64,000 bases of DNA from Sipunculus nudus (Eukaryota > Annelida > Sipuncula > Golfingiida > Sipunculidae), in assembly GCA_026874595.1 (NCBI GenBank), contig CM049307.1, positions 74,934,643 through 74,998,642 of the forward strand, read 5' to 3'. Under the pieces are notes generated by a model that searched no databases, was not told the origin of the DNA, and saw only the letters and a program-made list of their open reading frames with translations. This document shows positions 38,101-50,100 of this stretch, in pieces. A program made the position numbers and the translations under genes. Position 1 is the stretch's first letter. Each line of letters opens with the position of its first letter.

Positions 38101-41100
38101 GGCAGCATTTAACTGAAATATTTGAGAGGGGGACAACAAAACTTTCACATGAATCTTTTTGAACATTTCCATAATGGTTAATTAAAGTATGACTGCTGAC
38201 TCAAATTATGTATCATCTTTATCATGAAATGTAATAGTAATATGACAACATTATCTGAATACTGACCTGGGGTAAGTTTACATTCATTTGGAAGTTCCTC
38301 TAGACCTTTAGACAGCAGGGTTGGAATGATGGCATCATAGTTTGGACACTCACTGTGGATGAAATAGCCACCTTAAACTGACATATCACAAATACAAGAG
38401 TACCATACGATTATTATGTAAAAAATAAAATGTAAAAGATCTTGAGGGTTATTATATCAGTTACACTGACAAAATACTCTTAGCTTTTGAGTTTTTTTTA
38501 ACTTTTATGTAATGAGAAACATGTTATTTTCATTCTCAATAATAAATCAAAAGTCTTATTTTATGATAAATATACAATTTTAATTGTTACAATTTTACAA
38601 TAAAGAGTACAAAACACAAAGATTTTTGACTGGCAAGCCATATATTTATGACTGATACAGAGCAATTAACAATAAGATTTAAGAGTGTCATAATTTTGTA
38701 CAATGAATTCAATTCCCAAAACTGATGAAAAAATTTAGTGGTACATATAGAATTTGAGAATGCTGGCTGTACTGACCAGTAGGTGGACTTGATGACAAGG
38801 GAAGCCTCCTCTATCTTCTTCTTCAGAACATCAGCAGCCATGCCCTTCCCAGCATCCACAACCTCGGGAGGAAAGTCTGGAAATGTAAATCAAACCAACA
38901 CTTTATAACAGCATATTTTTATGTCAAAAGTAAAGTTTGGTTTTAAATTCATTTTTATCTATATCATAAATGACAGTGGTGGCAATAAAGCTTTGTTACA
39001 CAATTCCTCTGTGGTAAACCTCAGAAATAAAGACCCAGTTTTAGCCCTGAAGTGTCGGCAATGTTGCCACGTGTGCCCTAAGAGGGTGGGAAAGGTGTCA
39101 ATCTTTTCATGTTTCCTGTAAATCTGAAGAAATCTGACATTATTCTGTGATAGGGCTATCACAGTGCCATCTCTCAGAACTTTATCAGTGTATCCAGCTT
39201 TGCCCATTAAAAATCCATCTGGGTTCATAGCCATCCATTGGAAAACCCATCTGAAGACAAAATTGTGCAGACCTGTCCTTACGCAAGTGAAGGAAATATG
39301 CTAGTTATTAATATCAATATGGAATATCAGTTCTGATAAGTGATGACAAATTATAGCTGGAGAACAAAATTACTCAGCATTTCCTATTTCAGTTATGAAG
39401 GTTAATACTGTTATCAGACCATTAATGCCTGATCTCATCTAAGTGCACCCTTGAAGCAAAATGTTGAAGAAGATTGACACTAAATAGTACTAACCTTGGC
39501 CAGGAGGTGTCAGCACCACTGCCTGCCCTAGAGCTTGAAGGACTGACTGTTCTGCCAGGCCAATCCTCAGCTTACCACCAAGTGATCGTATGAGGTAACG
39601 AGCCTCTGACTGACGACAAGCTACGAACATACCCTTGATCTTATCAATCTTCTTGTTCTGTGCCTGAAAAGCAAAAGAATGAAACTGTTACAGTAATACT
39701 GAGATACAAATACTGACTACATGAACTATATATGAATAAAAATAACAAAATAATATATTTATTATCAAATTAGATTAGCCACTCTTCATCAACACAGTCT
39801 ACAAAATTGAGACTAACTTTGGGCAAAAGGTGATAGGAAGAAGGTAATGTTACAAATATAATCTCTAAAGAGACCAGTTACAAGTTTAGCTTCAATGAAC
39901 AAACATTTTGGCAGAGATATATGGGATCTTTCTTTAATTAAGTTCACAAAATGTGTTGTTAGACAACTGACTGATCAGTAAACTAAATTAACTGTCCATC
40001 TTATATTTTAACAACACAACAAATGTAATAAATTATTATAATATAACAGAAATGAATAATATAGAATAGACCAGAAAATAAACACTTAACTTTACTGACA
40101 ACTTTTTATTGATAAAAAAGAAAATTGTCTGTGTATTGAATAAATATGATTTTAAAAGATATGAATATAATTTTTTTAATTATGGCCAGTTTTATTAAAA
40201 AAACTGACACAAGAAAGAACAGCTCTCCCAATAACACTTAGTGCACTAAGATCAGTTAGTTACAAACATGTGGAATCACTTACAGAGTTGCCGGACATCA
40301 TGGCAATCTCCTTCAACTTGCTGAACACGGTGGCCACGGTCAGCTTGGGTGGAGCGAACATGGTGCGCTGCGTGCTGCGACTAGTCTGAAAACATGATAC
40401 AGCAGTGTACGAGGCATCAGACACAGATACTGTGATCATTAAACACGCAATTAACAGGATGTACAGTGTAAGTGCATATGGAGCAAAAAAAACCTGGACC
40501 TGATAAAGATACATCATTTGACCATTAAATAGGATCTGGGGTGTACAATAAAGATGTCAGCTTCTGTTATCTGTCAAAATATCAATAGAAAAAGGATTCA
40601 ATTGTGACATTTATGATAAATAACCGAGACTCGGGATAAAATGTGTTATACACATGGCTGTAAATATTAGTTATAATATTATGATAAACTTAAGTCTCAT
40701 TTTGTGATTTCACTATTTACTCTCAATTTTTCCTCCTTCTAGTTGTGAGGGGGAACTTACAGATATTGATGAGTTTATTTTTATTGCATATCAATATTTG
40801 GGTACACATGGGGAGAGGCAGGATTCCTTGGTCTGCTTGAGTGTAAAACCACTGATCAGGACAGTTTCCTTTTTGTCTTTCTGTGTTTGTGACTGGCCAA
40901 TACAGGTGACTGAATCTGTGATTTGTGACAATAATCGCAAATGAAAGATCTGCACCTGATATTCATATCTGACCTTGACCCCATTTCAAGGTCATGACCA
41001 GAGAGAGGTTGCTGACCATTGAATGGTTGCAGACTTATGGCTCTTGTGGGTTTAAACCTAAGAAGGTTAACTCTACAGCCAATCAGATTGCTATTACTAC

Positions 41101-44100
41101 ATGGCAAATCTTTGAGATATATGAATTATACGGCTCAAAGAAAAACACTGTGCTGCCTAACAAAGCATGTGCTTTGAAAACTGAGATACTTTTGGGAGAC
41201 TTTTCTCGGAACTATGTGACACACAGATGAACAAAAGTTCTGAGTCAAACCACAAAACATGGCACAGGCACCAAAGTTACACGTAAAATCTCAGGAATAC
41301 CATATGTATTTTCTGAAATCTTATCTGCATCCTTAGATCAAGCACTCCAAACTCAGTGGCCTCACTGCATTCTAACTCATTCCACTAAACCACTGCCTGC
41401 ACAGGAACCATCTGACCACTGCAAGGGGAGCCACACATTAATGCTGCTATGCCAAATTCAACATTCTGAAAACTTGGCTTACACCTGGAATGTCCTCCTG
41501 TCCAAAATGTTCTTGGCTCTGTTACAACACCTCATGGGGGTCTTCAGTAAATTTTTCCCCATGCAAGCACTGATTAAGTGGATCAAGTTTGAGATAACAA
41601 TGTAACCAGACAACGGATCATTGATTTGTCAGTTTCAATGAAAACTATATCACAGGTAGACATGAAAAATCATCAAGAAAGTGAACACACACCTCTGCAA
41701 CAAGTCCAAGATCACCTTTCTCCTGAGCATCCAACTTAATCTTGTCAAGGCTACGACCTGGAAAATAAAGATTCATGTTCAGTTTTAACGAGGTTTAAGT
41801 GTTTGATTACAAAAACTTCTGTAACTGATCAAACACAGAAGCACTTTGAAACTCTTTAACAGTTCCAGAACTGACAAAAGCAAAGCATTCAGGTAATTCA
41901 TCCTTTAGATATGAGTATAATAAAATTAAATAAAATAAAGACTATCAAATCAAGATAACTGAAATATTGAATAATAAGTGTACAGATAAATCAAGGCTCC
42001 AATGTAAAAAGAAATGAATATATTACATAATTTTTTTTAAAAAACTACAGCAGATCCTCTCCTTACAGGCTCCAGTATGATATGGACACCTCTCTAATAC
42101 TGGCACTTGAGATGGTCTTGTGTAATGTAGCTTCTGTTACAGGAAGTTTCTACTTTTGATACCTCTCTATTATGGACATGACCTTTGTTTCCACCAGTAC
42201 CCGTGTTTTAGTGGCTCTACTTTATATGGAAATGTGTCACAATCAGAAATATCAAAACAAAACTGCACAATTATCAAACAATAATACTGGCCTATAGCAA
42301 AGGTGTATCTTTCAAAATAGTGATATGGATGCCCTTTGGTAACTGAATATTCTCACTCAGTTTTTTTAAGTTATCCGTCTGGAAAAAAAATCTTACTTCA
42401 CTATTGTACTTAAGGTTTGCATGTACAAACCTGGATAATTAAGAATATTATGATCACCATCACATCTTTATGTTCTTGTTTTGATATGATGGGGTGAAGA
42501 AGAGAAAGAAGTCCCCTTCTGAAACTGATTTTTAAACTAATAACTTTTTATAGATTGTCAAAAATATTAGTATTTTTTTGTTACAAGGTATTAACCTTTA
42601 TATTTGCATGAGACATATTAAATTGCCCTCTGTTTTAATACACAAGCATCATCTACCACAGGGGTAAATAATAATGACAACTTTGCAGGATGCCACTCAA
42701 TTTGCCTGTATTAAAAACATAACAACACTGCCACAATTTGTACTCTATAATTATTTTAATTTTCATAAATCACCACACTTACTCCTGTAGCATTAGCCAA
42801 ACATTGTTAAAAAAATTAATTTGGGAGAAATATTATGAAAAACAGATGGACATTTGCATTTTTCTTCATAAAAGAAACAGAATTTTATTCAGTGACACAG
42901 TTTGGTGCCACCTAAGTTTATATGGGTATCATTCAGCTTTAATATATATATATATTTTTAATATTCCACTTTTGAAATAACTCAGAGGTGCATCTTAGAA
43001 TATAAAGAAAAAAAATCTACTTATAATTACACATAACCAGAGGGCATGTAACCACTTCAAAGCATCTAAATAGCCTGATTAGCATCCAAAGTTCTGCTAC
43101 AAGCATTCTTTTGTCAGTGTGACATTTAGCGCGGGAGAAATCACAACAGTTGACGCAAGTCTCAATCTGAGATTCAAAGAGATCAATATGGGTGTTTAGA
43201 GACTAACATGAAATCAATTTGCCTGAGGCAGGGCGATGGTATCAATAAGGTGAGCTATCAATCCAGGCAAGGACAGAATTTTCTTCTGAATACTCTGTTT
43301 CCTATTGGTGTCGATTGCCTGCTTTGTAACAAGTAGCACTACTATGCGGCGTTAAACAAACATCTGCCAATAACTGCTCGGAGGTTATTCAGCACCTGTC
43401 TGGTTCTGACTGGCGTTATCATAGAATTACCAAGCTCACTCTGTCCAGATTGCTCCCAGGAGGACAGTTACTGATATCCCAAGAAGATCCTCCGGTGGAC
43501 TATTAATTATTTTGGCTATTGTCACTAAAGGTAAGTTTTGCTATGATTTATAATTTTTCTATTTCTCATTTAGTCAAACTGTCTATTTTTATAATATATT
43601 ATTATAAGCAATCTCAAACTTTGAATTACAATAATTGATATGAACATGATTAAAGATGACAAATTTATAAATCTAAAGAAGTTCAAGAATTAAGATTTAT
43701 TTCTATAAAAACAATAAATTCTAAAGTTTCCTCTGATATGTAAAAATAGTTTTCTTCCAAATTCAGAATTTCTTATTTCAAAGAAACACTGAACAAAATT
43801 CAAGTGTATTTTGATTTAGCTGCTTAAATATTAAACTGGACTCAACTGTTTCTAATTTTTTTCAAATAATAAAAAGAAATATGAAATTTCTATAAATTTA
43901 ACCATACATAAATCTGACAAAAGTAAAAAAATAAATAAAGTTGATGAAAAATACTTATTCTCATATAACAAACACTTGATGGAACTTTTCTAGTAAGCAC
44001 ATCTTTAGAACCAAACCTGACCAGATAATTTATGATTGCCGTGCAGAATTTTCAAAAAGGGAAGTGATTTACTTTCATTACCATGGGCTGTCAGATGTTT

Positions 44101-47100
44101 TCAACTACAACAGCCTTGCATTTCTGCCGAGTCAAAGGGTTTTAGTCCTAACCCCCCCCCAAAAAAAAAAGCAAGTAATATTGTTAAACTGGGCTAAAAT
44201 CATTAATTTTCAAGTCTCAAGGGGCCAGAGAATGCCCAAAGATAACAAAAGAAATATATTATATTATGACATAACTTGATGCATCTGTCTGTGGAACACT
44301 CAGCATTTTATAATGAATCCATGCTTAAATAAAGGATTTTCTTAATAATTTCCAACAAATGATTATGTCAGATGATAACAAGGTATACACATTTAATTAA
44401 TGATGTCATAACAAACTTTTTGTTTGCAAGGTAATCAGTTTTATTATTACTGATGTATGATACATTCTGTATATTCTATTATTTATCACAAACTGGCATG
44501 GTTTTAATGTTTGTTATGGTCAATAACAACCAAAAGAAAAATTTCTTCATCAAAATATCCCAAGACATTATTTCTTGCCATATGATTATGAAGCCAAGCA
44601 CAGTATTTTTCTCACAGCAAAAAAAAAATATCTTATCAGCAGAAAAAAGTTCCGTATTATAAGAAAAATATCCTTTACTATAACAAGAAACATTTTCTTG
44701 CCACACTCCCTCAAAAATTTTTCTTGCCAAAGATAATTTTTCTGATAGTAAGAAAATTACTTTTGGCTGTGTAACGTAATCTTTTTAACACTGCTTCAGA
44801 AGACAGACAGGACTTGTGAGTTGTGAATTATGTCAGCATCGCAGATGTTCTTAATCAGGAAAAGGTTTGGCTAAAGTAGCTCTTTGATGCTGATTTTGCA
44901 GAACTGTGATGGGTGTTTATTTCTATGCACAGGTAATACAACAAATTTAAACATTCAGTGTATCCTCCAAATTATGGACAATGACATAATTTTAAATTTC
45001 AAATGTTTATATACGAGATGTCACAAAATTCAGACTGTATTTGATGGGACTGCCTTAGGTTTCCTTAATTGAGTGGTGTCCACAAAACAGACACATCCTT
45101 AAGAAGAGGTTTCCCTGTATGTGTTTTCTGCATATGTTTTACTGATGCTTGATACATGTTAATAAACTCATAATTAAATGTAATTAATTGAATGCTGCCT
45201 TGTGAAAGAGCTCTACAGCATTAAGATTAATTTTGAAAGTCCTGTTTCCTTGTTCTCATTCTTTTGCACTTTCAGAATATCTATCAAACATCATCCAATC
45301 AGTGTCTTTCATCTATGCATCTCATTACATCATCCAATCAGTGTCTTTCATCTATGCATCTCATTACATCATCCAATCAGTGTCTTTCATCTATGCATCT
45401 CATTACAGGCACAGACCAATATGACTTTTCTCACTGGATTCATAATGGTATAACAAAATTAGTTTCTGAAACTTAAAATTAATTGTGCATGGTGAGTTAT
45501 TGATTTTCTTCAAGTTAATTAACTGGCATTCTTTTCTGTTATACAAGTCTCAGTTTGGTAATGAAGTTCACCAAGAGAAACATGCAAAACCAGCAGTCCA
45601 ATGATGGAGCAGAATTAAGGTCATGTGACCTACCTGTTGCTTGTGCTATTGCTCGCATCAACACCATCTCCCCAATTCCAAGCTCCACCCCCTCATAAGC
45701 TGGGGCCAGTTTGTTAAGACACAGATACACACAGTGAAGTAAATCACTTGGACTCAGTGACATCACAGATCTGAAGAAGTTGCTGAGAATCTCAATCATC
45801 CGTAGTCTGTGAAACAACAACATGTTTACAATAAATACGTCAAGGAGGCAGATGGGACTTGATTATAATGATCAAATTTGAGAAAACTGCTAGTTCCATC
45901 CTGTGACTTTATCCTCATAAGTGTCAAAATTTACAACCATAAACTAAGGACCTATGGGTGTATAAGGATATTTTGATAAGCTTTTCTGAAATGTGGATGC
46001 TGTGACCTTAACCAATGACCTTGTGACCAAAAAATCTGAGAACTTACTATCCTTGAACTTACAGCATTATGATTACTGTATAAAGCTTTTAAAAAAAGTG
46101 GGTCCAGTGACTTTGTCCTCTGACCAGGTAACCTCAAAATCTAGAGATTTCTTATATTTTGGGCAGGTAAGCTATGTGTGATGGAAAGTTTGGGATGAAA
46201 AATTTTATTTACAGTGCATGCACAGTTTTTTACGGATGTGGCTCCTGTGACCTTCACTTTTGACCTAAGGACAAAAGAAATGACCCTGAAATGTTTCTTA
46301 CTTGAACAGTAGGTCATTAATAAATCAAGTTTGAAGCCAGTCTGTCTATCCAAACCAGAGGTATTGTCCATGAATACATTTGTGAACAGATGGGCCTGTG
46401 ACCTTGACCTTTGACCCTATGACCCAAAAAACTGAAAAGGACCTTTCCCAACGGGCAGAGGAGCAATATCTGGAAGATGGAAGGTTTGTGATGAAAAGTT
46501 TGGCTTAAAATGCATATAGATTCTTTTTAAAGAAATGGGTCCTGTGACCTTGACCTTTGACCTCATAACCCAAAATTGACAGGGTTCCTTCTTTAGTGGC
46601 GGGCCATATATAAATTAAGTTTGAAACCAATATGTCAAACCTACCTGGAGTTATCATCTGGAAACTAATTTGTGGACACATGGCCCCTGTGACCTTGACC
46701 TTGTGCCCCAAATCCATTTATATTCTACCCTATTGGCAGGTCAGTTATATGCACAAGATGGAAGGATTGGGATGAAAAGCTTGGCTTAAAATGCAGCCAT
46801 AATCTTTTAAATATCATTATCATCTGGAAATTAATTTGTGTGGATGGACTGATGGATGGACAGACAGACTAACAGATGGACGGACAGAATGATCACTATA
46901 GGGCATCCACTTATGATCTATAAACACATGCAGTGACCTAATTTCAGGTTTCCAAGGAGATTTTTATTGACCTCCCTGGATATTTAGTTACAGGTTACTA
47001 GTGTCAGTGGTTCAGGTTTGTGCCCTGCTAAAGGACGGCTTGACAAAGGGACAAGGCGCCATACCTTACCCTCAGTTGACTTTCTGTCAGCTGAGCTAAA

Positions 47101-50100
47101 AATACGCTGTACTTATTCTATGTGCAATTTCAAAGCAGATATTTGTGTAATATACAGTGCAGGTACGACTAAATCTTATCATGTTGAAAGACTGTATCTG
47201 ATCATATGCAGTGAAGGTATGACTATACTTCATTCTTTGCAGTGACTGTGTAGGTATGACTTTACTTTGTCATGTGCAGTGTAGGTATGAATATACTTGA
47301 TCATATGCAGTAAAGGTATCACAATACTTGATTATATGCAGTGAAGGTATGCCTTTATTCGATCATACGCAGTGAAGGTATGATTATACTTGATCAAATG
47401 CAGTGTAGGTCCAACTACAACTGATTATATGCAGTGAAAGTATAATACCTGCTCATATGCAGTAAAAGGTATGACCAAACTTGATTATATGCAGTGATGG
47501 TATAATATCTGATCATATGCAGTGTAGGTATGACTATACTTGATCATATCCAGTGTAGGTATGACTATACTTGATCATATCCAGTGTAGGTATGACTATA
47601 CTTGATCATATGCCATGTGTGATGGAAAGTTTGGGATGAAAAATTTTATTTATGACTATACTTGATCATATGCAGTGTAGGTATGACTATACTTGATCAT
47701 ATGCAGTGTAGGTATGACTATACTTGATCATATATGCAGTCAAAGTATGACTATATTCTTGATCCCGGTAATGAGTTGCAAGTATGAGCTAGTCTATTAC
47801 CATGTTTCAGACAGACAAAACAGTTTTTACAGGTATATAAGTAGAAAATTTCCTTACCTTGCAGAGACACCTTCAATGGCTTCAAGAGTTTTGGCAAGAG
47901 CCAAATATGGAACTCTGAAAATAGAAACAAAATTCTGACCTGAGGATACTGAAGTCTGTGTATTCTACTGCTATAAAATCTGAATGAGAATAGGAGACCA
48001 ACATTGGTCTAAAAGCTCAAATGCCTGCTAGTGAAAGCAGGGATACAAAAATCAACAGTTGCAAAGAGGATATTTTCTGCTATACTTAAAAGATATAATA
48101 AAACAAGGGACCCATTGGTCACGGCACTCAGCTGAAATTTGAAATATTTGCAAATGCAAAATATGCAAAATATTCTATTGTAATGTTTTTCATATATATC
48201 AGCATACGAGAAGCTAATAGGAAAGGGGCCCTCCTACTTGGTTATAGTATAGTTCTAAATATATGATTGCTAAACTAATACTCTGACAAGACTGTCATGA
48301 AGAAAAACAGTAAAAATTTTGAGATACTGTGATGCATATGAAAAATTTGCAGATGGACAGGCAAGTGAACAGAATGGACTGATACCTTTATTTCACTTTA
48401 AAGGGAATAATGCATTTTATTTTATATTTCAGCCTATTTTTTAAGCATATCCACTTTTTCCATTTATAGTTTTTATAAGATTCATTTTTTTATTTACAAG
48501 GAAAAAAAATCTGAAAATATGTTTAAATTTCAAAGTTCTAAGTTCCAATCATTATTTATCCAGAGTGTAGCTCATATTGGGTCATATTATGCATACATAT
48601 ATATTTTATTATTTTTAAATCATAAATGTTTAACTGCTTAGCTGAATGTGACAGATATAATTGTATCACCATTGTTGTATGTAGGTCTGTAAGATTTCAT
48701 TTTAACAGATGTAATATTTTGTATTAATTTTGTAGCTGAGCGGAATAGTAAAATAGAAGTATCAGTATTTCAAATATGTACAAGAATGTGTGTCTAAAAA
48801 CTGCATTGGGAATGACCAGATGTTGTAAATTGCAGAGGAAGGAAGTGGAGATTTGCAAGTATAAAAATACACATTTAATAAATCAAAATAATTATGGAAA
48901 AGTAGAAAACTGATATGTTTTGGGAAGCAGTTGTTCCTGAATGGGAGAGGAAACAGAATGTCTCAAAAAGTATCTACAGAGAAGAAATACTAGATTAAGC
49001 TATGAGAAATTGCCATGTTTGATCTGAATTGAAGAATGGGGTATTGTTGCATGTATTATCTTGTAATCTGACCATGTGTTCTAATGTTGAAACAGTTAGT
49101 AAAGACAAGATCTATGGTATTTCCATGGTCACTGGTTGGTTCTCTGACTAGTTGTTGACATAACCTAAAGGTTGCCTAAGAGGCTCTGCTGAAATGTCCC
49201 CAATGTTGCCTAATAAGCCCTGCTGAGTGTCACAAAGGTTGCCTAAGAGGCTCTGTTGGATATACCTAAGGTTGCCTGTGAGGCTCTGCTGAATGCCCCC
49301 CAGGTTGCCAAACACACTCTGCTGAATATACCTAAGGTTGCCTAAGGGGCTCTGCTGAATTGTCACAAAGGTTGCCTAAGAGGCTCTGCTGAAATGTCCC
49401 CAATGTTGCCTAATAAGCCCTGCTGAGTGTCCCAAAGGTTGCCAAAGAGGCTCTGTTGGATATACCTAAGGTTGCCTGTGAGGCTCTGCTGAATGCCCCC
49501 CAGGTTGCCAAACACACTCTGCTGAATATACCTAAGGTTGCATAAGAGGCTCTGCTGAATTGTCCCCAAGGTTGCTTAGGAGGCTCTGCTGAATATACCT
49601 AAGGTTGCCTCAGAGGCTCTGCTGAATGTCCCAAAGGTTGCCTAAGAGGTTCTGCTAAATATACCTAAGGTTGCCTAAGGGTTTCTGCTGAATTGTCCCC
49701 AAGGTTGCTTAGGAGGCTCTGCTGAATATACCTAAGGTTGCCTAAGAGGCTCTGCTGAATTGTTCCCAAGGTTGCCTAAGGCCTCTGCTGAATTGTCCCT
49801 AAGGTTGCCAAACAGGCTCTGCTGAATATACCTAAGGTTGCCTAAGAGGCTTGAGCCGTAAAAGCTCTGCTGAAATGCCTCTATGATTACTTTAGTGTCA
49901 CTTAGGACTTTGTTTAAATTTCTAGTGTTTGTTTTATATGGGAACAGTGAATTTGCTCATGTTTGCCTAATAGCCTAATGAAAAATCCCAATATTTGCCT
50001 TAGAGCCCCTCCAGAAATTCGATATGTTAGCCTAAGAGGGTCCACTGAAATTTCACCCGGTTTTCCTTGAAGGCTTTACATACATGTTGGACCAGGGTTC

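Noticed and set aside
47130-47762. CRISPR-like array
   Set aside because: Units are contiguous 31-bp repeats without unique spacers, in an animal intron.
49148-49569. Repeat protein with IQQSL-GNLRY units
   Set aside because: Tandem 33-bp intronic repeat; the frame changes between blocks, and there is no start or splice support.
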